A DNA stretch of 64,000 nt from Deltaproteobacteria bacterium (GTDB taxonomy: Bacteria > Myxococcota > XYA12-FULL-58-9): the NCBI GenBank assembly GCA_016218825.1, contig JACRCV010000013.1, forward strand, positions 40,547 through 104,546, given 5' to 3'. Below, piece after piece: positions 45,781 through 54,930 of the stretch (its first letter is position 1; each line of letters starts with the position of its first letter). Made by a program: the position numbers and the translations under genes. The notes beneath the pieces were generated by a model, which saw only the letters and a program-made list of their open reading frames with translations, was not told the origin of the DNA and searched no databases.

Positions 45781-46872
45781 CTACTTCGGGTTGGCCTTCA
45801 TGAAGCCGAGCATGAACTCGGCGAGCTTCTCGGCCCCTTCGAGCGGCACCGCGTTGTAGAGCGACACCCGCACCCCGCCCACCGAGCGGTGCCCCTTCAA
45901 GCCGACGAACCCGGCCTTCTTGGCCTCGTCGGTGAGCTTCTTCTCCAGGTCCTCGGAGGGCAGGCGCAGGGTCAGGTTCATCCAGCTGCGCGAGTCCTTC
46001 TGCACCGTGCCCTTGAAGTAGTTGGGGTGCTCGTCGACGAGCTTGTAGATCGCGTCCTTCTTCTTGCGGTTCACCGCCTCGATCTGCTTCAGGCCACCCT
46101 GCTTCTTCACCCACTCCATCACCAGCTTGACGACGTAGATCCCGAAGACCGGCGGCGTGTTGTAGAGCGAGTCCTTCTCCGCGTGGGTCTTGTAGTTGAG
46201 CATCGTCGGGATGTTGTCCGGACACTTGGCGAGCAGCTCGTCCTTCAACATCACGATGGTGACCCCGGCCGGGCCGAGGTTCTTCTGCGCCCCGGCGTAG
46301 ATCAACGAGAACTTGTCGAAGGCCCGGGTGCGGCCGAACATGTCCGACGACATGTCGCAGAACAAGGGCACGCTGCCGGCGTCGGGGAAGTCGGTGTACT
46401 CGGTGCCGAAGATGGTGTTGTTCGAGGTCACGTGCAGGTAGGCGGCGTCCGCCGGCACCTTCACCTGGCCGGGCTTCGGCACGTGGTCGTACTTCGCCTC
46501 TTTGCTCGAGTACAGGACGTTGACGTTCCCGACCCGCTTGGCCTCCTTGGCGGCCTTCGACGCCCACTCGCCGGTGTCGACGTAGCAGGCGGTCTTGCCG
46601 GCTGCGAGGAAGTTCATCGGCACCATCGAGAACTGCGTCGATGCGCCGCCGCCCAAGAACAGGACCTTGTAGTTGTTACCGACGCCGGCGAGCTCACGGA
46701 TGAGCGCCATCGCCTGGTTGTTGACCTCTTCGAACTCCTTGGCGCGGTGCGAGATCTCGAGGATCGACATCCCGGTGCCCTTGAAGTCCAACAGCTCTTC
46801 TTGCACCTGCTTCAGCACCTCGAGCGGCAACGCCGCGGGCCCCGGGTTGAAGTTGAATACGCGCTTCGCCAT
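45781..46872 (-). CDS. serC: Phosphoserine aminotransferase
   Basis: 363 residues, PLP-dependent class V aminotransferase converting 3-phosphohydroxypyruvate to phosphoserine. Signatures are FNFNPGPAALPLEVL, LGGGASTQFSMVPMNFL, HVTSNNTIFGTEY, the PLP Lys in IYAGAQKNLGPAG, and GHRSVGGVRVSLYNAV. The ATG after GAGGTG is preferred over a GTG six bases upstream. It is the last gene of the serine operon. Confidence 0.95.
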   Translation of the reverse strand: MAKRVFNFNPGPAALPLEVLKQVQEELLDFKGTGMSILEISHRAKEFEEVNNQAMALIRELAGVGNNYKVLFLGGGASTQFSMVPMNFLAAGKTACYVDTGEWASKAAKEAKRVGNVNVLYSSKEAKYDHVPKPGQVKVPADAAYLHVTSNNTIFGTEYTDFPDAGSVPLFCDMSSDMFGRTRAFDKFSLIYAGAQKNLGPAGVTIVMLKDELLAKCPDNIPTMLNYKTHAEKDSLYNTPPVFGIYVVKLVMEWVKKQGGLKQIEAVNRKKKDAIYKLVDEHPNYFKGTVQKDSRSWMNLTLRLPSEDLEKKLTDEAKKAGFVGLKGHRSVGGVRVSLYNAVPLEGAEKLAEFMLGFMKANPK

Positions 46873-46917
46873 GATCACACCTCGTTGTCGTTGTCGAGTG
46901 CGGCCTCGCCTCGACGG

Positions 46918-47799
46918 TTATTTGTGCGTCGACGCCCACTCGCCGATGATCCGATCCGCCATGATCCCGATCCGGGTCATGTTCTCGACAGTGGACGCGC
47001 CGAGATGCGGCAGGAACAGGGTGTTGGGCGCGTCCATCAACACGCTGTTCTCCGGCGGATCCGAGTACCAGACGTCGGTGGCGTAGCCCGCGAGCTTGCC
47101 GCTCTTCAGCGCCAGGACGACGTCCTCCTCCACCACCAGCTTGCCGCGCGCGGTGTTGAGCAGGTAGGCGCCGTCCTTGAACTTGGCGAGCGTCGCCTTG
47201 TTGATGATGCCCTTGGTGCCGTCGACGAGCGGCATGTGCAAGGACACATAGTCCGACTGCGCCACGGTCTCCTCCAAGCTCGGGACGATCTCGGCGAAGT
47301 CGGTGAACGCGACGTCCGGGTGCCAGCCGAGCACCCGCATCCGGAAGGCCTGGGCCCGGGTCGCGAGCGCCAAGCCGATACGGCCGGCGCCCAAGATCCC
47401 CAGGGTCTTGCCGAACAGCTCGGTGCGCTCGAGCTCCTTCTTCAGCCACTTCCCTTCGCGCATCGACTTGTCGGCCTGAGCGATGCGGTTCGGGAGCGCG
47501 ATCATCATCGCGAACGCCAGCTCCGCGACCGCGACCGTCGACGCGTCGGCGGTGTTCATCGCCTTGATGTGGTGCTCCTTACAGTAGCCGACGTCGATCG
47601 TATCCATGCCGACGCCGCCGCGGATGATGAGCTTGAGCTTCTTGGCGTTCGCCAGGAAGTCCTTGTCGGCCTTGGTCTTGCTGCGCACCAGGATGATCTC
47701 GGCATCCGGCACGCGTTTCAGATCGTCGGTGACCTCACCGTACTTGGCGAGGGACTTGGGGAGCTGCTTGTCAAAAGCATCGGCAATCAAGATCAACAT
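46918..47799 (-). CDS. serA: D-3-phosphoglycerate dehydrogenase, short form
   Basis: 293 residues, D-isomer-specific 2-hydroxyacid dehydrogenase. NAD motif LGILGAGRIGLALA, catalytic Arg in NTARGKLV, His in PHLGAST. It lacks the C-terminal ACT domain of E. coli SerA, so serine feedback through that domain is absent. It makes 3-phosphohydroxypyruvate for SerC. A strong GAGGAGG site overlaps the stop of the DUF1015 gene. Confidence 0.9.
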   Translation of the reverse strand: MLILIADAFDKQLPKSLAKYGEVTDDLKRVPDAEIILVRSKTKADKDFLANAKKLKLIIRGGVGMDTIDVGYCKEHHIKAMNTADASTVAVAELAFAMMIALPNRIAQADKSMREGKWLKKELERTELFGKTLGILGAGRIGLALATRAQAFRMRVLGWHPDVAFTDFAEIVPSLEETVAQSDYVSLHMPLVDGTKGIINKATLAKFKDGAYLLNTARGKLVVEEDVVLALKSGKLAGYATDVWYSDPPENSVLMDAPNTLFLPHLGASTVENMTRIGIMADRIIGEWASTHK

Positions 47800-47809
47800 C
47801 GTAGCCTCC

Positions 47810-49063
47810 TCACAGGTGGTTAGTATCGAGCAGCGCCACGACCACGCCGTCTCTGAGCTTGGGCTCGAACCAGGTGGACTTGGGCGGCATCACGTCGCCG
47901 GCGTCGGCGACCGCGAACAGTTGATCGAGCGTCGTCGGGAATAGGGCGATCGCGAGCTTCACCTCGCCGGCGTCGACGCGCGTAACGAGCTCCTTGGTGC
48001 CACGAATACCGCCGACGAAGTCGATGCGCTTGTCGGTCTTGGGGTCGGTGATCCCCAAGATCGGCGCGATGAGATTCGCGTGGATGATGCTGGCGTCGAT
48101 CGACGCGGTCGGGCTCGAAGCGTCGAAGCTCTGCGGCTTCGCGGTCAACAGCCACCACTGGCGCGCGGCGTAGAGCGCGAACTGGTGCGGCCTCGCGAGC
48201 GCCGGCTCCGACTCGGACTTCGCGACCTCGAACTTCGCCGCCGCCTTCTCGACGACTGCCGCGGGGGAGAGGCCGTTCAGATCCTTGATGACCCGGTTGT
48301 AGGGCAGGATCTTCAGATCGGCGGCCGGAAAGATGACGTTCAAGAAGTGGTGGTAGGCCTCGTTGCCGCTCTGCCCCTTGTTCTGCGCCATGAGCCGCCG
48401 GCGCACCTCTGAGGCCGAGGCGCTGCGGTGATGACCGTCGCAGATATAGATGTGGTCGAGCTTCGCAAAGCCGTCGCGGATCGTCTGCTGGACCTTCGGC
48501 TCGGAGACGACCCAGAGCTCGTGCCGGATCTGATCGTCGGCGACGAAGTCGTACTCCGGGGTGCCGCGGCAGACGGTCTTCAGGGTCGCCTCGAGGGCCG
48601 GCGCGTCGCGGAAGGCGCAGAACACCGGGCCGACCTGCGCGCCCAGGGTCTCGATGTGCGTCGCGCGGTCGCTGACCTTCTCCGGCCGGGTGTGCTCGTG
48701 ACGCTTGATGATCCCGGCGTCGTACTCGGCACACGAGGTCAGCGCCACGAGCCCGGTCTGCGGCCGGCCGCCCATCGTCAGGCGATAGACGTAGAAGCAA
48801 GGCTGCGGATCCCGGACCAGGACCCCGGTCGCCCTTAGCTTGGCGAGGTTGTCCTTGCCGCGTGCGTAGACCTCGGGGCTGTACGGATTGACGCTGTCGT
48901 CAAACTCGAGCTCGGACTTGTTGACGCGCAAGAACGAGATCGGGTTGCCCGCGGCCATCGCCCGCGCCTCGTTGGTGTTCAGGACGTCGTAGGGCGGCGA
49001 CGCCACCGCCTTGGCCTTGGCGGCCACCGGACGCAGGCCCCGGAAGGGCAGAACGCTGACCAT
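47810..49063 (-). CDS. DUF1015 family protein of the serine operon
   Basis: 417 residues. The family is defined by a conserved N-terminus (PFRGLRPVAAKAKAVASPPYDVLNTNEAR) and a central ICDGHHRSASASEVRRRL motif; RHEHTRPEKVSDRATHI is also typical. DUF1015 genes often sit beside serA and serC, as here, but the reaction is not settled. The GHHR motif is reminiscent of ParB/SerK-type active sites, and no serB is in the window, so a role in phosphoserine metabolism is an attractive guess. First gene of the operon; AAAGGGG precedes the ATG. Confidence 0.85.
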   Translation of the reverse strand: MVSVLPFRGLRPVAAKAKAVASPPYDVLNTNEARAMAAGNPISFLRVNKSELEFDDSVNPYSPEVYARGKDNLAKLRATGVLVRDPQPCFYVYRLTMGGRPQTGLVALTSCAEYDAGIIKRHEHTRPEKVSDRATHIETLGAQVGPVFCAFRDAPALEATLKTVCRGTPEYDFVADDQIRHELWVVSEPKVQQTIRDGFAKLDHIYICDGHHRSASASEVRRRLMAQNKGQSGNEAYHHFLNVIFPAADLKILPYNRVIKDLNGLSPAAVVEKAAAKFEVAKSESEPALARPHQFALYAARQWWLLTAKPQSFDASSPTASIDASIIHANLIAPILGITDPKTDKRIDFVGGIRGTKELVTRVDAGEVKLAIALFPTTLDQLFAVADAGDVMPPKSTWFEPKLRDGVVVALLDTNHL

Positions 49064-49112
49064 CGAACATCCCCTTTCAGCGCGGCGCCAGGCCGCCTGG
49101 CCCCGCGGCAGA

Positions 49113-49140
49113 GGTATAGTGCAATAGGCCGAAAACACAA
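49113..49140 (-). promoter_or_regulatory. Probable promoter of the serine operon
   Basis: On the minus strand, TTGTGT (49135-49140), 16 bp, TATACC (49113-49118), about 50 bp before the DUF1015 ATG. The leader contains a small hairpin GCCAGG-CCG-CCTGGC (plus-strand 49087-49101). Confidence 0.45.
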
Positions 49141-49230
49141 TGGCGAGAGCGGCGCCGGACGCGGCCGCGGGCTTGCGCTCGGTCGTTCGGACGCGGTAGG
49201 TGGTGGCTTCATCAACCCCGGAGCACTGCC

Positions 49231-51582
49231 GTGGTCGAGTTTGGGCCCCGACGCGCACGTTTCTTCGACGGCGCGACGCTCGCCGCCCGTGCGGCGGCCG
49301 TACGCCGCGACGAGACCTCGAGCCTCGAGGCCCTGGATCGGATCTACCGAGCGCTGTGCGCCATCCTCTACAACTATGGCCCGATGACGGGCCATCCGGG
49401 GGGCGCGATCTCTTGCGGTCGCATCGCCATCGGCCTGTGGTTCAACGGCCTGGCGTTCAACCCCGAAGCCCCACGCAGCGAGACCAACGACGCGCTGGTC
49501 TACGCCGCGGGCCACAAGGCCCTCGGCTGCTATGCGCTCCTCGCCCTCGCCGACGAGGTGCTGTCGCTCGCCGCGCCCGACCTTTGCCCCGGCGCGCTCG
49601 CGGATCGCTTGCGTCTCGAGGATCTGCTCGGTTTTCGACGCAACCCCAACACCAAGACGCCGCTGTTCAAAGCGCTGTCGAGCAAAGCCTTGGACGGCCA
49701 CCCAACCCCCGCCACTCCATGGGTGCGCCTCGCGACCGGCGCATCCGGCGTCGGCCTCGCCGCATCGGTCGGCCTGGCGATCGCGGCGGGCGACGTCTAC
49801 GGTGACAACGCGCCGCGGGTCCACGTCCTCGAAGGCGAGGGCGGCATGACACCGGGCCGGGTCAGCGAAGCGCTGGCCGCTGCCGGCACCGCGTCGCTGT
49901 CGAACCTCAACCTCCATGTCGACTGGAACCAGGCGTCGATCGACTCCGACCACGTCTGTCGCGAGGGGACCACTGCCGGCGACTACGTGCAGTGGTCTCC
50001 CGCTGAGCTGTGCTACCTGCACGATTGGAACGTGATCGAGGTGAATGACGGTGCGAGCTTTGCCCAGGTCCTCGCCGCCCAACGGCTGGCGCTCGAGCTC
50101 GACAACCGTCAGCCGACCGCGATCATCTACCGCACCGTCAAGGGGTGGCAGTACGGCATCGAGGGCAGGAAGTCGCACGGCGCCGGCCACGAGCTGTGCT
50201 CACCGGGGTTCTACGCCTCGGTCGCCGCGCTCCTCGGCAGCGCCGCCGGCCAGCTGCCGCAGTGTGGCGCCGGCGAGAACCGCTGCCGGCTCGGCGCCGA
50301 TCGCACGGTCCTCGAAGAGTGCTACTGGCAGACCTTGGGCCTGGTGCGGGCCCGGCTCGAACGCGATCGGCCGCTCGTCGACGATCTCGCGGCTCGCCTC
50401 CGCAACGCCCGGGACCGCGCGGTGACGCGGGCCCAGCGCGCACCCGCCTCGAGCCCCGACGTCGCGGTGATCTACGACCTCGCGACGCACGCCGCCGACC
50501 CCGCACCGCCCGCCCACGCCGAGGGCCGTCCCGAGACGACCGCGCTCAAAGACGAGCTCGGCCGAGTGCTGGCTTGGTTGAATGACGCGAGTCGGGGCGC
50601 GCTCTTCATTGCCGCCGCCGACTTGCTCGGCTCGACCGGCGTCGACCAGGCGGCAGCGGACTTCGCCCCGGGTTTCTTCAACGCCGAGAACAACCCCGGC
50701 GCGCGTCGCCTCTCGACCGGTGGCATCGCCGAGGACGCGCTGAGCGGCATCATCTCCGGGATCTCGAGCTTCGGCCATCACCTCGGGGTCGGCGCGTCAT
50801 ACGCCGCCTTCCTCGCGCCGCTCTCCCAGGTCAGCGCCCGCCTCCATGCGATCGGCAGCGGCGCCGCGACCGCGGTGACCGGCGCCAAGGCGACGCCGAT
50901 GGTCCTGGTTTGCGCGCACGCCAGCCTGTTGACCGGTGAGGACGGCCCGACGCACGCCGATCCGCAGGCCTTGCAGATTCTGCAGGAGAGCTTCCCCAAG
51001 GGCGCGCTCGTCACCTTGACGCCGTGGGAGCCGTCCGAGGTCTGGCCGCTGTTGGCCGCGGCGCTGTCGTCGCGCCCGGCGGTCATCGCCCCGTTCGTGA
51101 CCCGGCCCCACCAGCCGGTGATCGACCGCCTGGCGCTCGGCCTGCCGCCGGCCGCACACGCCAAGAACGGCATGTATCGGCTGCTCGCGGCCCGCGCCCC
51201 GAACGCGCCGGCCGTGGTGCTCCAGGGGTGCGGCGTGACCCAGGCCTTCATCCGCGACACCTTGCCGGCGCTGCAGGCCGAGCGCCTCGACCTCCACGTC
51301 TTCGTGGTCACGAGCGCCGAGTTGTTTGCGGCGTTGCCGGAGCTAGAGCAACAGCGGATCTACCCCGCGGTCCTTCGCCGCCGCGCGATGGCGATCACCG
51401 AGTTCACCCTGCCGACCACCTGGCGCTTCATCACCGGCGAGGTCGGCCGGGCGTGCTCGCTCTATCCGTTCCAGCGCGGCCACTTCCTCGGCAGCGGCTC
51501 CGGCGCCGAGGTGATGGCCGAGGCCGGCCTCGACGGCGAGGGTCAGCTGCTCGGCATCCGGCGGTTCGTGTACGAGCTCTAA
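49231..51582 (+). CDS. Transketolase-like thiamine-diphosphate enzyme
   Basis: 783 residues, longer than classical transketolase (about 660). The N-terminal half has GPMTGHPGGAISCGRI and YAAGHKALGCYAL. The ThDP/metal motif reads LEGEGGMTPGRVSEALAAAG with HVDWNQASID, so the usual GDG Asp is Glu. A Pyr-domain-like half follows (STGGIAEDALSGIISGISSFGHHLG; HASLLTGEDGPTHADPQALQ), then the C-terminal domain (FVVTSAELFAALP). A linker near 385-440 is extra. It probably transfers two-carbon units or is a phosphoketolase-type variant. GTG start; divergent from the serine operon. Confidence 0.75.
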   Translation: MVEFGPRRARFFDGATLAARAAAVRRDETSSLEALDRIYRALCAILYNYGPMTGHPGGAISCGRIAIGLWFNGLAFNPEAPRSETNDALVYAAGHKALGCYALLALADEVLSLAAPDLCPGALADRLRLEDLLGFRRNPNTKTPLFKALSSKALDGHPTPATPWVRLATGASGVGLAASVGLAIAAGDVYGDNAPRVHVLEGEGGMTPGRVSEALAAAGTASLSNLNLHVDWNQASIDSDHVCREGTTAGDYVQWSPAELCYLHDWNVIEVNDGASFAQVLAAQRLALELDNRQPTAIIYRTVKGWQYGIEGRKSHGAGHELCSPGFYASVAALLGSAAGQLPQCGAGENRCRLGADRTVLEECYWQTLGLVRARLERDRPLVDDLAARLRNARDRAVTRAQRAPASSPDVAVIYDLATHAADPAPPAHAEGRPETTALKDELGRVLAWLNDASRGALFIAAADLLGSTGVDQAAADFAPGFFNAENNPGARRLSTGGIAEDALSGIISGISSFGHHLGVGASYAAFLAPLSQVSARLHAIGSGAATAVTGAKATPMVLVCAHASLLTGEDGPTHADPQALQILQESFPKGALVTLTPWEPSEVWPLLAAALSSRPAVIAPFVTRPHQPVIDRLALGLPPAAHAKNGMYRLLAARAPNAPAVVLQGCGVTQAFIRDTLPALQAERLDLHVFVVTSAELFAALPELEQQRIYPAVLRRRAMAITEFTLPTTWRFITGEVGRACSLYPFQRGHFLGSGSGAEVMAEAGLDGEGQLLGIRRFVYEL

Positions 51583-51812
51583 CCCCCGCCGACCATCAAC
51601 AGCACCGCCAAGAGGTCGTCGGCCGCGAGTGGCTCGTCCGGCCGGGCTTTGACGCCGTTCACCAGAAACGCGAAGTGCTTGCGCTCGCGGGCGTCGTAGC
51701 CCAAAGACGCGACCACGCGATCGACGGTGCTGCCGCCGTCGACCTCCAACAGCCGCCGCCGTTCCTTCCACGGCCGCCGCATCGGGCCGACGAACTCCAC
51801 CGTCACGCGCAT
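51579..51812 (-). CDS. MoaD/ThiS-like ubiquitin-fold sulfur carrier
   Basis: 77 residues, beta-grasp pattern (MRVTVEFVGPMR...LLEVDGGSTVDRVVASLGY...FLVNGVKARPDEPLAADDLLAVLL) ending in the Gly-Gly tail (VGGG) needed for adenylation and thiocarboxylate formation. It may serve molybdopterin, thiamine or thiolation routes; no partner E1-like enzyme is in the window. Overlaps the end of the transketolase gene by 4 bp. Confidence 0.78.
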   Translation of the reverse strand: MRVTVEFVGPMRRPWKERRRLLEVDGGSTVDRVVASLGYDARERKHFAFLVNGVKARPDEPLAADDLLAVLLMVGGG

Positions 51813-51890
51813 CGCCTTCGATGATAGCACGCCGCCTGCGGCTGTCCGATGACCCTGACATCCTCCCCCGCTTTGCGCTAAGTTCACCCG

Positions 51891-52424
51891 GTGCGCGCCC
51901 GCCCCTGCCGCAGTGGATTGTCGGTGATCGAGCTGATGGTGGCGCTTGCCATCTTGAGCGCCCTCGCCACCCTCGCGATCCCGCGCCTGTTGGCGTTTCG
52001 CGCCCGCGCCCTCCGCAGCGAAGCCCAGACCCACCTGGCCTTCATCGCCAAGGCCGAGCAGATCTACTTCGGCGACCAGCGCGTGTTCACCGACGACCTC
52101 GGACGGCTGAACCTGGCGTTGAGCGGATCACCGCGATATCTCTATGGTTTCACGACCGACGCGACGCCTTCGCAAAGCGCCCGCAACGACACCGCGGAGC
52201 TCTTGGCGAGCGGCGGCGGCGGCACCTTCAGCCCGACGCAGATGGTCGACGCCTTCGGGGTGCTGTTGACCGAGGTCGCGCTGCCGCCGGCCCCGGTGAC
52301 GCCGACGACCTTCTGCGTCGCGGCGGTCGGCAACGCCGACGCCGACCCGGTGCTCGACCAATGGACGGTGAGCCAGGACGGCATCGTCGTGAACGTGGTC
52401 AGCGACCTCGAGGACGGGCTGTAG
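51891..52424 (+). CDS. Type IV prepilin-like protein
   Basis: 177 residues. The prepilin leader ends RSG, followed by LSVIELMVALAILSALATLA with the conserved Glu at mature +5, so PilD-type peptidase would cut after Gly. The hydrophobic helix then continues into a pilin-like globular domain with two Cys-poor beta regions. It is a minor pilin or pseudopilin for type IV pili or type II secretion. GTG start; three bases before the PilZ gene. Confidence 0.85.
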   Translation: MRARPCRSGLSVIELMVALAILSALATLAIPRLLAFRARALRSEAQTHLAFIAKAEQIYFGDQRVFTDDLGRLNLALSGSPRYLYGFTTDATPSQSARNDTAELLASGGGGTFSPTQMVDAFGVLLTEVALPPAPVTPTTFCVAAVGNADADPVLDQWTVSQDGIVVNVVSDLEDGL

Positions 52425-52427
52425 ACC

Positions 52428-53813
52428 GTGAACGACGAGCACAACCGCCGCCGCTACCGCCGCTTCAGCCTGCGCCTGCCGGTGAGCCTGCTCGGCGACG
52501 ACGAGCTGCAGCGCCTCAAAGATCTCTCGGAGAGCGGCCTGTTCGTCGAATGCGACACGCCGCGACCGGTGGGCACACCGCTGCCGATCCGCCTGGTGCA
52601 TCCGAACACCGGCGAGCTGATTCCGGCGATCTGCAAGGTCGTGCGCCAGGTGTTCCACGCCGACGGCACGTTCGCCGGCCTGGGCTTGCGCTTCGCCAAC
52701 ACCGACAACCTGCTCGGCGCGAAGATCCGCCGCCTGCTGGCGGAGCTCGCCGACGCGAGCTCGGATCCGCCGATGGAGCCGGTGGAGACCGACTTCGAGA
52801 TCTCCGGAACGCTCGCGACGACCGCGATGATGCCCGCCGACGTCGCCGCCGAAGATCTGTCGCTGTCGCTCGACGACCTCGAGCTCGTCCCCGGCGCCGC
52901 CGACTACCGCGACACCGGCAAACGCGAAGCGCTGGCCGCGCAGATCGTCGACCCGTACTCCGCCGGTGACGCCATCGACGTCGACCTCAGCGACCTGAAC
53001 GCGCCGCCGTCTGTCACCCCCGAGGCGCCCGCCGCGCTCGCCCCGGTCACCCCCGCGACCGTCGCCGCGCGCTACGCCAAGGACGGCCCCGAACGCAGCG
53101 CCGGCCCCCAGCTCGGCCTCTGGGACCGCGCCCGAACCTCGGTGACCGAGGCCCTCGCCGCCGAGCGGGCCGGGAGGCCCCAGGACGCCGCGCGCCTGCT
53201 CGAGACCGCGTTGACCCTCCGGCCGCCGAACGCCGCCGACATCCACGCCAGACTGGCGCTGCTCGGGCTCGGAGCGCTCGCCGACCTCGCGTTCGCCGAA
53301 CGACACGCACACGCGGCGCTGGCGTTCTCCGGCGACCGCCCGCAGATCCGACGGCTGTTGCGCGCCGTCCAGGCGCAGCGGGCGCGCCTCGGGCCGCCGG
53401 CCGACGCCCAGAAGACGCCTCCGGCCCCCGCCCCGAGCCCGCGACCCGCCGAACGCACCGGCGCCCCGCGGCGGGCGTTCGCGATGCTGGTCGCGCTCGT
53501 CATCGTCATCGCGGTCGTCGGCTTCAACGTCTGGAAGTACGTGCTCCCCTGGACCCGCGGTCCCGAGTCCATCGACGTGGCGCTGATCTCCGAGCTCGTC
53601 CCGGCGACGAGCGCGGTGGTGATGCCCGGCCGCCTGGTGGCCACGATCATCGACGCCGAGGCGTGGACCAACCTCGCCGATCGGCAGACGCGCCTCGAGC
53701 AGCTCGCGACCTGGGCCAAGGCGAGCTACGGCGTCGGCGAGGTCGTCGTCGCCGACACCAGGCCACAGATCCTCGGGCGGGCCTATCGCGGCACGGCGAC
53801 CGTGTATCGCTAG
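52428..53813 (+). CDS. PilZ-domain membrane protein
   Basis: 461 residues. N-terminal PilZ domain (about 8-110) with the c-di-GMP motifs RRRYRRFSLR and DLSESGLFVEC. An acidic middle region (about 115-215), a TPR-like segment (about 235-315), one membrane helix (about 346-365, AMLVALVIVIAVVGFNVWKYV) and a short C-terminal domain follow. It is a likely c-di-GMP effector; the start 3 bp after the prepilin gene suggests a link to pili. Confidence 0.85.
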   Translation: MNDEHNRRRYRRFSLRLPVSLLGDDELQRLKDLSESGLFVECDTPRPVGTPLPIRLVHPNTGELIPAICKVVRQVFHADGTFAGLGLRFANTDNLLGAKIRRLLAELADASSDPPMEPVETDFEISGTLATTAMMPADVAAEDLSLSLDDLELVPGAADYRDTGKREALAAQIVDPYSAGDAIDVDLSDLNAPPSVTPEAPAALAPVTPATVAARYAKDGPERSAGPQLGLWDRARTSVTEALAAERAGRPQDAARLLETALTLRPPNAADIHARLALLGLGALADLAFAERHAHAALAFSGDRPQIRRLLRAVQAQRARLGPPADAQKTPPAPAPSPRPAERTGAPRRAFAMLVALVIVIAVVGFNVWKYVLPWTRGPESIDVALISELVPATSAVVMPGRLVATIIDAEAWTNLADRQTRLEQLATWAKASYGVGEVVVADTRPQILGRAYRGTATVYR

Positions 53814-53823
53814 CAGCCGGCGC

Positions 53824-54708
53824 TCAGGGCGCGACCGCGGCGTGCGGCAACAGCCTCGGGGGGCGCTGCATCGCGTCGCGCAGCTTGCCGATGACTCGAG
53901 TCTCGATCTGCCGGGCGCGCTCGCGCGACACCCCGAAGTGGTCACCGATCTCGGCGAGGGTCGCCGGCTCGTCCGCGAGCAAGCGGCTCTCGAGCACGAA
54001 GCGCTCCTTCTCGTCCAGGTCCGAGGCCGCGTCGGCGAGCGCCCCTTGGAGCAGGCGCCGCTCCTCTTTGGCGCCGAGCGCCGCTTCTTGATCCGGCTCC
54101 GGCTCCGACATCGCGTCCAGGTGACTGCTGTCGGCGCCCACCGCGACCGGCGCGTCGAGGGAGAAGTCCCGCGCCGCCATCCGCACGTCCATCTCCGCGA
54201 GGTCGCTCTCCGAGACCCCGAGGTGCAGGGCGAGCGCCGCGTCCGAGCTGTCGTGAGTGGGGTCGCCCGCCAGCTGCTCGAAGCGCGACTTCTCGGAGCG
54301 CAGCTTGAAGAACAGCTTGCGCCGCACGTGACCGGCGCCGAGCTTCACCAACGACCAGGAGCGCATGATGTAGTCGTGGATGTGAGCGCGGATCCACCAC
54401 ACTGCGTAGGAGATCAGTCGATAACCCTTCTCGGGATCGAACTTCTTCACCGCCTTCATCAGGCCGATGTTGCCCTCTTGCACCAGGTCCAACAGCCGCA
54501 GGCCGTAGCCCCGATACTCGTAGGCGATCTTGACGACGAAGCGCAGGTTCGAGACGACCAACTGATGCGCCGCGGCCACGTCGCCCTCGTCGCGCAGGCG
54601 GCGGGCGAGCGTCAGCTCCTCGTCCCGCGACAACAGCGGCGTCCGCGCCACCTCTGCCACGTAGCGGCGAAACTCACTGTCCTGATGAAGTGCCAGCGCC
54701 GTGGTCAT
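53824..54708 (-). CDS. rpoH: RNA polymerase sigma factor, RpoH (sigma-32) type
   Basis: 294 residues. Region 2 has DLVQEGNIGLMKAVKKFDPEKGYRLISYAVWWIRAHIHDYI; the RpoH-box region is RRKLFFKLRSEKSRF; region 4 has LAEIGDHFGVSRERARQIETRVIGKLR. It is the heat-shock-type alternative sigma factor family; myxobacteria have several, so the regulon is uncertain. It is convergent with the PilZ gene and divergent from the GGDEF-like gene across 222 bp. Confidence 0.9.
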   Translation of the reverse strand: MTTALALHQDSEFRRYVAEVARTPLLSRDEELTLARRLRDEGDVAAAHQLVVSNLRFVVKIAYEYRGYGLRLLDLVQEGNIGLMKAVKKFDPEKGYRLISYAVWWIRAHIHDYIMRSWSLVKLGAGHVRRKLFFKLRSEKSRFEQLAGDPTHDSSDAALALHLGVSESDLAEMDVRMAARDFSLDAPVAVGADSSHLDAMSEPEPDQEAALGAKEERRLLQGALADAASDLDEKERFVLESRLLADEPATLAEIGDHFGVSRERARQIETRVIGKLRDAMQRPPRLLPHAAVAP

Positions 54709-54878
54709 CGTCGTCTTTCTACTCCGTACAACCCACCACTCCCAGACTTGATTCCGTCTCCCACATACCCCTACAGGGCACCTTTGGCGACATCGGCGGG
54801 GATCATTTGAAGGTGGCCGACGCCGCCAGCCGTATCCCGGGCCCTACTCGGCCCGCTTACTAATGGATCTTAGGGTCG

Positions 54879-54894
54879 TTGACAAGGTTGTCAA
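54879..54894. promoter_or_regulatory. TTGACAA-GG-TTGTCAA palindrome, possible operator
   Basis: Perfect 7+2+7 inverted repeat 37 bp upstream of the GGDEF-like gene, in the gap shared with rpoH. The left arm also reads as a consensus -35 (TTGACA), but no good -10 follows at 16-18 bp, so a repressor site is at least as likely. Confidence 0.45.
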
Positions 54895-54930
54895 GGCCAG
54901 GCAATCCCTTGAGAAAACGGGGTTCAGACC

